Source of the DNA: Anagrus nilaparvatae
Lineage: Eukaryota > Arthropoda > Insecta > Hymenoptera > Mymaridae
Length of the DNA: 64,000 nt
NCBI GenBank assembly: GCA_022575985.1
Contig: JAKSXM010000007.1
Coordinates: 23,872,501 to 23,936,500, forward strand
Direction of reading: 5' to 3'
Below, piece by piece: positions 35,301 to 50,300 of this stretch. Every line of letters starts with the position of its first letter. Position 1 is the stretch's first letter. A program made the translations under genes and the position numbers. The notes under the pieces are model-generated. The model was not told where the DNA came from and ran no database searches. It worked only from the letters and a program-made list of their open reading frames with translations.

Positions 35301-38300
35301 AATCTTTTAAATAATTTACTAATAAAAATTTATTACCAACATAAAATATATTCTTTGAATGTTCATTAATTTTAAGATTTCTTTGTATATAAAAATATAA
35401 TTCTTTGAAAATAAAAGTTTTATATTTTTAAAAACGTAATAAATGTAACTGTAATAATGATAATTAAAAAAATAATTATTAAACATGATTAAAAAAGCAA
35501 ACCTGTTTAGTATTTTCACTAAGTCATGTCAGATTAAGTTCATTAATACAAGGTTACCAACATTTTTATAACTAAATTATTATAAATTTTTTAACAAGTG
35601 GATTAGACTCTCGATTACACTAAAAGTATATTACTTTCAAATTATTGTTATAAATTGTAAGCAAGAAAAGGCTTTATGTAATTTAAATGGAGTACTTTTT
35701 TTTCGTTTATTACCGGTAAAATCGTTTTAAAAATATTTTTTTTGGCTACTTGAGGTTGGGTATCATTTTTTATATATTTAAATAGTACTTTCCATCAATT
35801 AGTAGCTTGTTAATACATTCTGCAAACTTTGTAAAAAATTAGAAAGCTGAAAAGTCAAAATTCCTATGTTATTTAAATGGGAAAATTGAGGTGCTTACAA
35901 GCACGTGTTTTTGCAACGCAAAAGCAAAATCCTTGGAACTGGGAATTTTTTATGACCAAAACTTCACAAAAAAACCCGGGGAGCAAAGTTTTTCCACAAA
36001 GTCCAAAAATAGGTCCACTTTAATACACAAAATACGTGAAGAATAAGGCTTTTTTGGGAATGTATAAAAACGGATAGAAGCCAATATCATCCACCAAAAT
36101 TTCAGAGATTATTTATTAATGTTTGAAGAATATTCTCTGAAATTTTTGGCCATTTTGGTTATGATAGAAAAAAGTTATAGTAATTTGAAAACGCAAAAAA
36201 ATCAAAATTTCCGAAAAACGACCAAACTAAAATACGCATAACTCCGGATAAAATAAGCCGTTCGCATTCGAAAGGTCTTGAGTAGTACAAAATTTTGCGA
36301 CTAACCGGAAGTAGTTATATAAACATTTCCAGATTTGGCACCAATTTGAAATTCCGGTTTTTTTTCGTTTCAGTCATCTAACATTTTTTATCGCCAAATA
36401 AAATCTACGTGATAAAAGTGTCTATAATTTTTTTTTGGAAATTCTGAAGCTTATACCAAAAAAATGCGACCAACCGGAAGTAATTTGACTGAAAAATAAG
36501 GGAATGGCGAAATTCTGAAAATAGGCTAAAATAGGTCATTTTTTTGACCTTTTGGAGGTCATAACTAGGCCCCATATTGTTCTAGAGGGCTAAAAATTTG
36601 GATAGGTGAGTTTTTTATAACCCCAAACATAATCTAAAAATTTGAGCCCAATCGGTGACATGCGTGCGCCCACTTTTGTATGAAAAGTAATGGATACACC
36701 CACAAATATAATGTAACCGTTTGATATTGTCTCTGAGTCTTATATTATTAAAATACTTTTTATGACAGATTCTGTAAACAAACTAAGTGTTGAAGTACAG
36801 AAACTGTATAATTATTGAATAAATTCAATCTCATTTTAATTTTGAAAAAAATGAGAGTCGTGTCAGGCATCAGACGTCAAGCGTAAAACAGAGTAAAACA
36901 AAACTTGTGTAAAGTATGTGAAGTGTTTTTTATATATTTTATTCCCTGATGATGAAATTAATAAGTTTCGAAACGCGTCGAATTTGACGTTATTAACGAA
37001 GTTACTGATGGATATAAAAAGTTAAAATTATATTATAACGGTAATAAAGAGCATTGATGGCTCAGTCGGTAGCGCGCTCGCTCTTCAACCTATAGGTTGG
37101 GGGTTCGCGTACAGCTTCGGACAAAAAATAATCGTAGTTTTTTTTCTGCAAAGATAAAATTCTAAAATTATTTCCATCAGTGCTTTAGGAGTGAGGCATC
37201 CGCATAATGTTAAATTAAGGTGTAAAACCCGGCATTATGTATATAACGCAGTCCGAAAAGCTTCCGGGGCACTTAAAGAGGCGCGGAGTTTGGGAGAGGT
37301 AGCGTACCTCCTGAACCATAGGTACATCGCTAATAAAAAACATTCACACAAACAGATAAAATTAAACAGACAAAAAAAACAATTAAAAAATCTATCTTAA
37401 ATAAGCAAATTCTTAATATCTCTCACGAATAACTAACTATATTATAACTGTAGTAAGTAACTTGGACACCTTAACAAAATGTTTTTTAAAAATAATTGAC
37501 CACTAGGTATAGATTAAAATAATTTATTTAGAATCCATAATATCCAAAATCGATAGTTAAATTCAGTTATTTCATAACATCATGACCATGAGGATACCTA
37601 ACTGAAATAAAAAATACGCTAAAAAATTTAAAATCAAGAAAGAAACTATAACCACTACTCGTGGCTAGAAAACATTTTCTTTTATTTTATTATCTGTTGC
37701 ATTTAAAAGAATTTTAATATTTTTAAAAGTTATATTCACAAAAGAAACAACATTCTTCTGGGCTTTAAAACCAATAATGTTGAAAAATAAAGATTACGCT
37801 TTCACTAAAATTGAAGTATATCATTATAATTGAGTTGCATATTACAATATACATATAAATTACTTTTTTAAACCATTTTTACATATACAGAAAGAATTCC
37901 AAGTAACTTTTCAAAATAGTGTATTACTTTTTATATAGATATAAATGCAAATACTATTTAAAAAATTTCTACTAAATGCTGAAAACTTTTTGTAACTAAA
38001 TAAAAATAAATATTATTATTGATAAAATTTTAATTATGTTAAATTAAAATATTTATTATTTTATATTTTTATTAGGATTTTAAACTTAATGCCATTTCCT
38101 TTTCTTGAAAAAAAATTTAAATAATTTCAAAAATTTAACCTTTTCGTAGAAAATTTAGAGCTTCTTCTGACTACACGTGTTACCCAATAATTCATTTGGA
38201 TGATAAGCAGTATTTCTTGTTATTTGTAGCTAAAAAACATACACCTACAAAAGATTGAATTTCGGAATCTGTTTTGGAACCACAATTACAGAGTAAATAT

Positions 38301-41300
38301 GTTTCAAAAACAAATAAAGGATCGACGAATTATTGATTTTTGATATTAAAAGTGAAAAATTGAAGGGCAATTCGATAATTTTTCAAGATAAAATCATAAC
38401 TATATTAATTTGTAAATGTGTTTCTTGAATACATTATTTTGGCCAATGTAATGGAGTTAAGGGGTCAGAGCATCAGTAAATAAAATAAACCATATGTAAT
38501 AAAAAATTCGAGTTAATAATGTCAATTTCGAATTTGCACTATTGCGATTTCGCAAATCATTTATACAATGATTACCACGAAGTTATTACCAAATGAAAAA
38601 CAAGTAACTTCAGCTAATCAGAATAGAAAAAGCTAAGATACAATCTAAACAAATGGTGATAAAAAGTTAAGTATCGATCGGTATCGATAAATTCCTCACA
38701 ATTTTCAGGAGCTAATAAATCATTGACCTAAATATTTTATTAAAGAAGTAAAATTTATTTATTAGCAATAAAGAACTCTTCGATTTAAAAATATTAACTT
38801 AAAAAAAAAAAACTATCGTTCTACAATATTTGAAGTTTTACTGTAATTCTCAGTAGTTATAAAATAGAATTTTATATTATAAAAGTAAGAGAATAAACGG
38901 TAAAATTAATTATAAATAGATCGCCAAATCTATAAAAAATATTTATAATTTCAATAAAATTGTATAGGAAGTTAAAACGTGGAGTAAGCAGTGGTTCAAA
39001 AACAGTCCAAAACATCATGCATTTAAGGAATTATTTGGGAATTATACCTGGCTAATTTATAATTGTTAAATAAAAATACGAAAATTTAAATAAAATCGAT
39101 ATTAAAATTATCTTTGTTATTGCTAACAAAAAAAATTATACAACATTTAATTTAAAGTATGTTAAATGTTTTTTAAAGATTTAAATGCAAATTGCAGTGT
39201 GCAATTTTAAATATAACAACAACAACTATTTTAAATATTTTCAATTACACACGATTCTAAGTAGTACAAAATAATTATAAAAATGCAATTTTTTTTTCTT
39301 TGACTTCAAAACAAAAGTCATAAAAAACGAGAAAAAAAATGCAATTTAAAAAAAAAAAGTCCATTGATAAAAAAAAGCAAGAAATGTGGAGACAATAGAG
39401 TGTTACAAAGATTAAAAAAATGCAAAGAATAATCGTGTGATATTATACTTGGCCCTTTTTATATATAAAAGTTGCTATTTTTAGAGTACCCTCTTTGCTT
39501 TTCTGCAAGAATTCTTAGAGATGAGATGCATTTTCTCTCTCTGAAAAATTTTCAAACTTTTATATAAATTTATACTTCATGCATCATACAGGTATTCGTA
39601 AAAGTAGAACGTTTTTTTATTTTTAAATCTTTCTCTTTCACTCATTCTAAATTATTTATAAAATATTTTTCTTTTAGCATAATTGATGATATTCTGTAAT
39701 ATTATTTAACGAAATTTCCTTAAAAAAAAAAAATTTAGTTAAAATTGTCAATGTGGCTTGAAATGATAATAAATAAAATATAAACGCACTTTTGTAAAAA
39801 AAATAAAATTATTTATTAATCTTATCAAGTGACATTAAGAATAATTATTACACCTACATTTTAACTTCCTACGTTTTACATATTGTTATTGTGGTACATT
39901 TTTCATTTGCTTATAATTGAAAAAATATAGCACAATCAATTTATATACGTTTTTTTACTAATAAATTAAAAAGAGAAAAAATAGATAATAAATAAGTTTA
40001 ATTTAATTGTCAAATTTATAGCTAAATAAATTTAAATCTCATTATGTGGATAGAATAGAAAGTATTTCAAGTTATGACTTTTAATGTAATTACAATATCA
40101 ATTTTATATAAAAAAATAATTGTATAGAAACAAGTTTTTATTATAATGCAATATAAATTATTTTTTATTAAATTGTTTATTATTATTAGAGAGTAGACAA
40201 GAGTAACTTACTTTATCTGATGTAAATCGATGTAAATTTAATTTATCATTAATAACTATTATAAATTTGTAGTATAGCACTTTATACAAGAGAAAGAGCA
40301 ATTGCCTATATCGCTAGTATATTGGACATGGAAGAAAATAGATGGCCAAAAATCTGTATAAGAGAATAGACCAGGGCATTGAAAAATGGAGAACCTTCTA
40401 CGTGAGGAACTGAAAGGGAGAAGTACAGCAGTTGCTTAACGAAGGGCTGAAAGGAGAAGTCTTCAGAGGGAAAATGCGCGAAGCTCTTGATATTCTAAAA
40501 GAGTAGGATATACAAAGGGATTTAGCAGGGTGGATATATCAAGATTCAAAATACTGGGAAGGCTACACGGATTATAAAAGTAGTTAACTGGAGGGAACAG
40601 TGGGCTAGAATTAGATGTGGGAACTTAAGCAAAGAGGGAAGAAAAGGATTTACTGATAAAAGCTGTAGAGTATGTAAAGTAGAAGAAGAATCATTTAAAC
40701 ATGTTTGGGTCTACGAAGAAATCAGAGGAAAAATTAAAAATTAAGGATAATATTGTGAAGGAATCGGATGAATGGAAAAAATAAAACAGTAGACAGAGTA
40801 GGGACTGGCGGGAAGCTATAAAGAGGCTTTAATAAATAAATATATTAATAAATAATTATAAAATAGTAATGAAAAAAATAGTAGTAAAAAAAAATATGAA
40901 ACTTAATTTAACGGAATGTTTTGAACAAAATAAGGGAATCAGAATTTGCATTTTTGTTAGATGCTATCCTATTCTCTTTTAAAAAATACAAAAATGAAAC
41001 AATTTTCGATAATAGTACCCACGTAAAAGGATTAAGCTTAATTTTGGTTAAGCTTAATGAATTAAGCTTACTGGAGTAAGCTTACTGAAGTAAGCTTACG
41101 GACTAACCTAAAAAGGCTTAATTTTTAAAATTAAGCTTACTGACTAACCTAAAAAGACTTAATTTTTAAAATTAAGCTTTTTTAGGTTAGTCCGTAAGTT
41201 TACTTCAGTAAGCTTAATCCAGTAAGCTTACTCCAGTAAGCTTAATTCATTTTAAGCTTAATTTTGGTTAAGCTTAATCCTTTTACGTGGGTAACATACT

Positions 41301-44300
41301 CACTTTCGTAACGTAATTTTTTTGGCCGTGGGTTCTAGAAAAAGTTATGGTTCTACAAAGTTGGCCAATTTTTCAAAAAAAAAAAAAATAAAGTAAATAA
41401 AACTAAAAGTATGGAACCTCAAAATAACCTAGATTTTTGTTAGGCTAAAACATATTAACTTTATATTGGACATTTTTCGGTATCTGAATTTTAGGGGTGA
41501 TTTAAGTTCTGTTGTTTAACCACGCTTTTATTTTAAACTAATTTTAAGATTCGTTTAAGATGATACAAAAAATATGATTTTAGAAGCATTTTCTATGACC
41601 CCTTTAAAATCCAGATACCGAAAAATGTCCTATATAAACATAATGTATGTTTTGGCCTTGGGCTATTTCAAGGCTTTAAATAAAATTTTTTTTTTTTTTT
41701 TGCAAAAATTGACCAACTTTGTGGACCTACAACTTTTTCCAGACCCTGTGGCCAAAAAAAACTAGGATACGAAGGTAAGTATGTTTTTGCCTTGGTTATA
41801 CTTGGACTAAAATTGAACTTAAAAAAATTCATACTTGCACGCCTAATTTATCGTAGCCATCCCCAAAGCTGTAATTTTTGTTTGATGTGATTGTTAAACC
41901 TTCATTAAAAATATTAAGTAGTTTTATGAAAAATTAAAATTAAAAGTTTTTGCGTAACAAAATTTTTTAGATTTAATTTAATTTTGGCGATATTATTAAC
42001 TGACGATTAAATGTACATGTTAGAGAAAAAAAAATATATAACTTTTTGTATAAAGATGTAGGATGTATGATAATATTACAAAGTCATGCCTTAACTGTAA
42101 TTGCAGATGTAATCTTTGTAAATGCAAAAATGCAAAATTAAAATAGCAAGCTTACTTTGCTTAGATAGTTATGATTTGAATGTAAGAAAAAAAGCAAAAT
42201 GGACAAACCATAATTATTAAGAAAAATACATCAAACAATATAAATATCAAAATGGTTCTAGTGTTAAAAGTGGTTAAAAGTAAATAAAAAACAACATAGT
42301 AAATAATATTGCAAGAAATATAAAATTTAAATTATTTTAAATTTATTTTTGACAGTGTGAAACTTGTGAAAGTGTCTAAAAGATTATTTATCGTTATTCA
42401 AATGATAAATACGTAAAAATCTGGAACTCCAGGGATTTAATTTATATGATAATTATGTTATCATTAACTTTAATATATTTCCATGAAATAATTTAATACA
42501 GAAGAAATAATTACATACCTTACCATATTCTCATAATCACAGTGAAATCATTTGAAACTTTTTGTTTTCAGTACATTTTTGAGACAATGAAAATTTCTTA
42601 CTTCTCCTTAAAACATCACGTGATAGCTGTAACTGAGGCTTGAATCAACCCTGCTTTTACTGATAAAATGGCTCAAATCCCAGGTTACGTAATGATAGGC
42701 AAGGACGAAGCTCAGATGTTATCGCCTTATAGATTCGCAATAACTTAAAATATAGAATTATCAAAATGAGTCAAGGCGCGAGTCAAATAAAACTTCCTGA
42801 ATCTCTAATTTGTAAAATATCATTTGATACTTCCATTATAATGGTTTAATTAACCTATAGGACTTCCGATTCGCCTTTTCCTAGAGGCATGGATGTACTA
42901 ACCAAAGCTGCTGCAAATTACAGCAATAAACTAATTCTTGGAGATTTCAATGCAAATATGTGCTATTTCAATCACAAATCTAATCTAATTTACGACTTTA
43001 TTTTTAAAAATAAGCTTTATGTGTATCTCATGGAGACACTCACATAGGCCCATCAAACGAATTATGCATGGTTGATGAAAACGATCTTATACTTTCTTTC
43101 AATAAAATCCTTATCATAAGTAGCCACTATCTCATTCAGATAAATTTAAACATATTTGTACCCAAACACCCTTTAACTAAAATCACGTATAGAAATATCG
43201 ACAATATAAATCAATACGAGATTACCTCAAAACTACTTATATTTGATTGGTATTTTGCATTTAAAATTTGGGATTCAAAACACATGTGAAATACCAATGC
43301 ATTAGATATAACAAATTTACTAGACTCTTTAGCACCCTTTAAAGAGTTCATCATCGACAAAAAGTCATCTCACTGGATAACTCCTGAATTAAAACGCGAA
43401 ACTGTCAAATTCGACCAACTCTATATAAACGTTATAAACACAAGAAAAATTGTCCTAATTTGGCTGCCTATAGGGACTTCAAAGAAAAGCTACTTGAGGA
43501 TATATCTGCAGCCAAAGTAAATTTTTACTCAGATAAGCTTTCTACTAAAAATCCACCAGCGTCCATTTGGAAAGACCTTGAGAATCTTGGCCTAATCAAC
43601 TCTCCCTCAAATAGTAAAAACTTTTTATCAGCTGTTGATTTATCTCTACCCAAAATGCCTCAACTTCTGTCAACTTAATTTACTCTCCTCAAAGCACTTC
43701 ACCCAGGCCGTCCTTTGAATTCAAAAACATAATTAGTAATGATCATGATTGGGCTTTAAAGCAATTGACTACGAAATCCGTTGGTCTTGATATTATTAAT
43801 CTCAAAGTTCTCAAACTATTTCCGGCTTTCTCCAAAGCTTTCTTATCTCTATTCAATAAGTCCATAATTTTAATTAAAATCCCTTCAGTTTGGAAACATA
43901 GCTATATTCTTTTAGTAGAAAAGACCTTAAACCCTACTTCATTCGCAGATTATAGACGCATCTCTCTCTTTTGTATCATCTCGAAATTTTGGAAAAAATA
44001 CTCCATAAACAGATAGTTATTACATCACTCATCACAATATTCTTGATTCCTTTCAGTTCGCCTTTCAGAAACATCATAGCACTAACTTCCTGTTCACAAA
44101 TTTAACTGACGATATTTAAGCCTAGTTAAGTTAAATATGAAAAAATTTAAAACTTCAAATAAATACAATTTTCCTCGCAATTTTTCATAATTAGGAAATA
44201 CGTTTATTTTTTAGTAATTTTCAAAAATTAATCTTATACATTCAAATAACACACAACACTTTAAATAATTATTGTATTGTATTTGTTTATCATCTAATTA

Positions 44301-47300
44301 TAGCCTAATGCCGGCCTATTTATGTTTAACAACTACAACTGCAGCCACGCCACTGCATGATTTAATTTATTTCTTAAAGAAACTGCTATATATGCAAATA
44401 TATATCAAATTCCTTTTTGAAACTATTTTTTTATCTGTTGAAAATTACCAGGTATGGGAATGCACTTTTTGCAATTGTTGGAGAGCTGTAAGATTAGTGA
44501 GGGTGAGATAGTTTTGTGTTTTGCCTAGAATTATTGTATACTAATCAGTGTTAAGCACTTGGATTCAACAGATGTTCCTTTTAAAATCTGAATACATTTG
44601 TAGTCTACACGGAATCTTATGTCAAAAGCCTTGATAAGTCAAAATTGCTTAAGTGACAGGTGCTTGAATTCTGCTCACTTATAAAAATAATTTAGATACT
44701 CATACGTATATTTTCATTTTGATTTTGGATATTTTCTATTCTAAGAACAATAAAGAAAGTTTTCCTTTGTATAAATATCTTTATGTTATGAGTATTAAAA
44801 TATAAACATATATTTTTGTGATAAGAAAACAATAAAACAAGATATAAATAAAGATATGAAAATCATCAATAAAATAAAAAAATACATAAATAATTTCTTT
44901 AAGTAATTGATAAATTATCAATCACATATTTCTTGTTTATTTTAAAAGCTTACCTAATTTCTAATCTTTATATTTATAATTAATAAAATAATCATTTAAA
45001 TTAAGTATAAATCATCAAAAATTTTAATAAATCGATAAAAAATAATAAATAATGAATGAGTAAAATACAAAACATGATATTTTAATCTTATTACTGAATC
45101 ATACTTGATGTACCTTTGATCTTTTATTTCTTTATTTAATGAAGAAAGATACTATTTATAGTAGTCCAGAAGCCGTATATGTTAAATGTATTTTTTCTAA
45201 AGTTTGTGCAAGGAAACTTATATTAATATATGGTAGATGAGTTTTCTGATACGCTGAATTGAAACTTTTTTGTGCCGGTCCCGAATAATAAGACCTAATA
45301 CCGAAAAATCGTATTTTTTGGTCATATTGGAACTTTTTTTTGACATATTTCACAAGAAACATTTCTAAGTATACAGTCAACCTCGGCTATAACGAGTTTC
45401 AAGGGACTGGACGTTTTTGCTCGTTATAACCGAAGTTCGTTACAACCGAAGTTGAATAAAACGTGAAATAATCAAAACTACATACGATTTTTTTAATTTA
45501 TACAACTATTTATTTATTAATTAATTAAAAAAATCATTTATATATGCCTGTATATTTTTTTTCTATCATCAAAATGAATTTTTTCAACAATTTGTTTCAT
45601 CCCACGTATAAAGATTAAGCTTAATTTTGGGTAAGCTTACTGAAGTAAGCTTACTCAAAATTAAGCCGCCTTTTTAGGTTAGTCCATAAATAACCAAAAT
45701 TAAGCTTAATCTTTTTACGTGAGATTTAACAGTATGATTTAAAAAAACCATCATCAATGTTATTTATTTCATAAAAGCTCCTAAGTGTTTGCAAAGCATC
45801 CAATGCAGCGTTTGTAGATACGGTTGGTACTTCAGTTGCATTTACTTCTTCTTCATCATCATCAGACACCTGTTCTAAATATTCTTTTTGTAAATATTTA
45901 AATTGTACAGGATTAAGAGTGGTAGAAATGTTATTAGTATACATAATATAAAAATAAAGTAAACGTAATTCAAAAGATAAATAATATGTTAATAGTACAT
46001 TTTTAACCAAGGGAGCAAAAAAAAATAATGGCCCAGATCGCACGTTAATCTGCGATCTGTTAATTAAACTGCGATCTGGGGTATTTTTTTTTTGTTCCCA
46101 TGGACAAAACGAAATTTTTCTTTCTCAGTGGGGTGAAAACGCGTTTTTTTCGATCTCGTTTCGGGGCGAAAAAAGTGTTTTCGGCCCGATAGGAAGAAAA
46201 ATAAAGTTTTTATTTTTTTGATCGTTATAACCGATGTCTTTGACCATTTTTCGATGATTTTTTGTTCGTTATGGCCGAGGTCTCGTTATAACCGAGGTCG
46301 TAATAGCCGTGGTTGACTGTATTTTCAAAATAATACGTTGCATATTAGTAAAATAACCCAAAATCGACAAATAATGCAGTTTTTCGGAATTAGGGCTTAT
46401 GATTCAAGGTTCGGACCTAAAATTTTGAAAACAACGTATCAAACTATTCTAAAACTTACTTATCACATATAAATAGGCTTGTACCTCGGCTTGCACAAAC
46501 TTTAAAAAAGGTCATACATCTAACATATACAGCTTCTGGACTATTATTACTAAAACTTAATTTGTTTATATTTTCAACTTAAAGTTTAATGACATTTTAA
46601 TTTGATAAAAAAAGAAATCTTTATTTGTCAAGTGCATTATTCAATAATGTGGGTACATAAAAAAAAAAATGTCTAATTTAATTTATATCGTTCTTTATTC
46701 AAGCACATTATAAATTATTCAATTTACCATTAAAAAAAAAACCTTTTTCTTTTGACAACAGTTGTTAAAATTTTTTGTTTAAAAAATAATATTTTGTACA
46801 TGCAATCTTTTATACAATTAAAATGCATATTTATGAATGCATACAGTAGCATATAAAAAGAAAACAGTTATAATAATTTACAAGTGCATAATTCGCTGTA
46901 TGACAAATAACTAATCTTAATAAACATTAAACATTTCATTAAAACATCCATTTCCATTATCAGATTCTTTAAAAGGTAAAAAACCGTTAAAATATCCTCT
47001 GACTCATTTATATATAATTAAGGCATGTTTCTATTTTATTTATATTTCTATTCAATGTGAAATTAATCATTGTCTAAAAAAACTCTTTGGTAATGTAATT
47101 TAACTAAATTTATTGAGATACGTTGAAATATTGATATTATACACTTGGTTTGTTTTATATATGTTTACATTTTTCATGCTGCTCTGTGATCTCCAGCCCG
47201 TGAAATTTATTTTTTTTGTATTACTTACATATTGTATCTTTTATATGATTAATTTTTTAATGTCTAAGCAATCAATTATGATTGTTTTCAATCAAATTTT

Positions 47301-50300
47301 TAATGATTTTTATGTAACTTAAGAGAAAATTAAATTAGTTTTTTAATTTAATTTTATAGATTAGTTTTTTTTTTTTATAATTAATTTGTAGTGCTATAAA
47401 TTTTAATTTTACGCAAATAAATAAAAATGTTTTACTTTTACTATATGACTATGAGAGATAGTTTTTTTTTATTTATGCACTAACGAAAACTTTCAATTAA
47501 ATGATTTGAATCAATTTAATTGAAATTAATTAGAAAATTTTTTACAAAGCATTTAATTTATATACAAATACTCACATTTAGTATTTATGCAGTTCCAGTA
47601 ATTAAACTTATAAATCATAATGTTTTTGATTAGTCTTGGTATTTGAAGTTTGAAATAATTTGCGTAAAATATACGCTTTGTGAATATATTTTCTTTTAGA
47701 TTTTCTTTTCAAATTTGATTGGATGATTCAAAAATATCATTTTTAATCAGTAATCGTATATTTTTGTGTTTTGCGAAATTTGATATGCCTGAAGATCAAG
47801 ATATTTATGAAAAATAATCCCTTGAAAATAATGGGATTATCGGCTTAAGTGTAAGCGGAATTCGTAAAGATTGTGTGGATAAAAATTTGTGCAGAATTTG
47901 TAAAGATTTTAGAGATAATTTTAGGGGATTAGCGGAACTCGAATACCAATAAATTTTCTAAGCTTCCTATACATAATCTCAAAATTAACTAAATAACGCG
48001 TTTTTTGAATCTAACTTAAAATTTGCTTACTTGATAGGTCATTTTTTGCACACCCCTAATTTTTCGACCTGTCTCGAACCTGTCTTAAATTTAATAGAAA
48101 AATTGAAGAATTATCAAAAAAAACTAACATAATAGCAAAAATAAATGTGAATCTCCAATTATTTTAATACTTGCATGTATATACCAATTGATATGAGTAA
48201 AAATTTTTTAAATATTTTTCTTTCCTTCTTCCTTTAAAGACCAATGACCTTGCCTTTATTGAAGGTATAATTCCATCGTCATATCAGATTATGTATTAAA
48301 TGATTCATAATATTAAAAAAAATCTTACCTGTGAAAAAAAAAATAAAAATCCTTTCTCTTTAAATTTTTTTCATTTTTCTAACTTACGTAAATAAATCAT
48401 AAAATTTGATCTATCAGATTGATTTCTCATGAAGAAAATATAATTCGACAAGACAAAAATAGATTATAAATATCAGAATATCATGATTTTATAAAAACTT
48501 TTTCCATTATTAATTTTCATTTTTTTTTTACGTAACCACGTCTTTACACACTTCATCTCTATGGGAATTATTTTTCTTTATTTACATTATTTTTTTAAAA
48601 ATATACCATAAAGCATAAAATATATGTAAATAGAGCTGCTTCTGTATACAGCGAAAGCAAAAGTTTCTTATTTCAGTGCATAATAAAATGAAAAGTGCAA
48701 GGAAATGCAATATTTTTTTATTTATTCATAATAATTTTTTAAAACCTTTATTTGCATGTATCAAGTCTATGTATAGGTATTAAATTAAATTTCAAAAAAA
48801 AAAATTTCTTTTTTTTGCATAAAAAAGATATTACTATGACAAATATGCATTAGATATTTGCAACAACAATCTTATAACCACAATAATGATATTTCTAACA
48901 ACAATGAAAGTAATAATATTGATTTTTTAGGACAATGTATATAGAAATAATTACAGCAATTCTAGTACTAAAGGTCTTTGTCCTACAGAGATAATAAAAG
49001 TTGAATAACCATTTAAATAAATTAATAAATTATTTATATACCTGCACTCTACTGTTATTGAATTTTCTTCTATTCGTTTCATCATTTATTTAGACTTGCT
49101 TTTATACGTCTATATTTATAATTTATTAGGTAATATAATGCAAGTAGTATGCTGAGAGACAGGTACTTACATATATATATCATTATTATTATTATTATTT
49201 TCATTATTTTTTTATTGCGAAAATGTAAAGTTAATTTTGTTGGATTAAAAAATACTCACTTTTTTTTCCAAGATATTGTAATTATTGCATTTACGTTCAC
49301 TTTTTACGTTTTATTGTATCTTTTACGATTTTAGAAGGAATGTACCGGATACAATCGATGATTCCATTAAAATTGAATAGTTACTTTTAATACTTACTGT
49401 CGAATATGTGCTTTCAGGTGAGTGAAACCTGAGCACTGTAAAAATGGGCTTATTATGGATTGGGGCTTACCGCAAATTCTTGATGTTGAGCCGATTTACA
49501 GAAAACGAACTTTTTCTGAGTTAGCTCATAATATGCACCAACAAATAGATTCGTTAAACTCCAAAGATTATGTAAGAAAACTGCATCGTTCATATCATTA
49601 TTACAGTTTTTTAGTCAATTTCAACCCATAAGAGATTTAATCCTCACAGCCCTTGCCTTCAAAAAACATATATTAAGGATTGATATCTAAAAACAGGCGT
49701 TTTTGGCCTAAATTTCTTAAAGGCCTTATCTTATCAAGCAAATCACGCCTTATTGGTAAAAAAGCTTATTTATCCAAAATGTATTATTTATTATTTTTTA
49801 CTCAAAATTTACATCTTGAGAAGTTTTAGGTTTACTAAATTCAAAAATCAATCTGAAAATCAAAATAAAAAATATATAGCATTTCATCAAAGAGATAAAA
49901 ACCTGGCTAAAAATCTTTCTAAAATAGGGGTTGTGAAGTATAAAAATTTTAATTCAATGGAAATGTTAAATTTTTAAAAACTTTTTATTATTAAGATTTT
50001 TATGTATAAATTTAAATTTTCAACTGCTCATATTAATTTAAGCTTGATGAATAAGTAACCTAAGCAAAATTCAAGAAAAGAAACTGAGACAGAAATTAAA
50101 GAACAATAAGTCACAAAAAGTGGTTTTGAAAGATAAATATTTATTTTAAAATACTATGTATAATAAACTCAATTTTTTACAGCGTACAAAAAAGTATCAC
50201 ACTGCAAAAAAAAATAAGTTATAAAAAAATGATAAAAAAAAATAAGCAAAATGATTAATTTTCATTGACCTCGTTATTTAGATACTAATAAAATTAAATT

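Larger units (their letters stand above)
45374..46319 (-). mobile_element. Tigger/pogo DNA transposon remnant
   Basis: Ends CAGTCAACCTCGGCTATAAC and GTTATAACCGAGG ... GGTTGACTG are inverted and flanked by TA (45372-45373, 46320-46321). The ends also carry repeated CGTTATAACCGA words, typical of Tigger. Only the C-terminal tail of a transposase-like frame survives (45726 to about 45990, minus strand: VSTNAALDALQTLRSFYEIN preceded by an acidic SDDDEEE). The catalytic DDD core is gone, so it is non-autonomous. Two later repeats sit inside it (45601-45723 and 45992-46200). Confidence 0.8.
45159..46550. mobile_element. hairpin MITE split by a Tigger element
   Basis: The outer arms are inverted copies: TAGTCCAGAAGCCGTATATG (from about 45161) faces CATATACAGCTTCTGGACTA (to about 46546), and AAAGTTTGTGCAAGG faces TTGCACAAACTTT. 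Further in, ACCTAATACCGAAAAATCG faces TTTTTCGGAATTAGG. Without the insertion it would be about 440 bp. The minus-strand frame 45156-45380 is its left arm. Confidence 0.8.

Noticed and set aside
37051..37112. A tRNA gene
   Set aside because: A and B boxes are present, but the acceptor stem does not pair and a SINE body follows directly.
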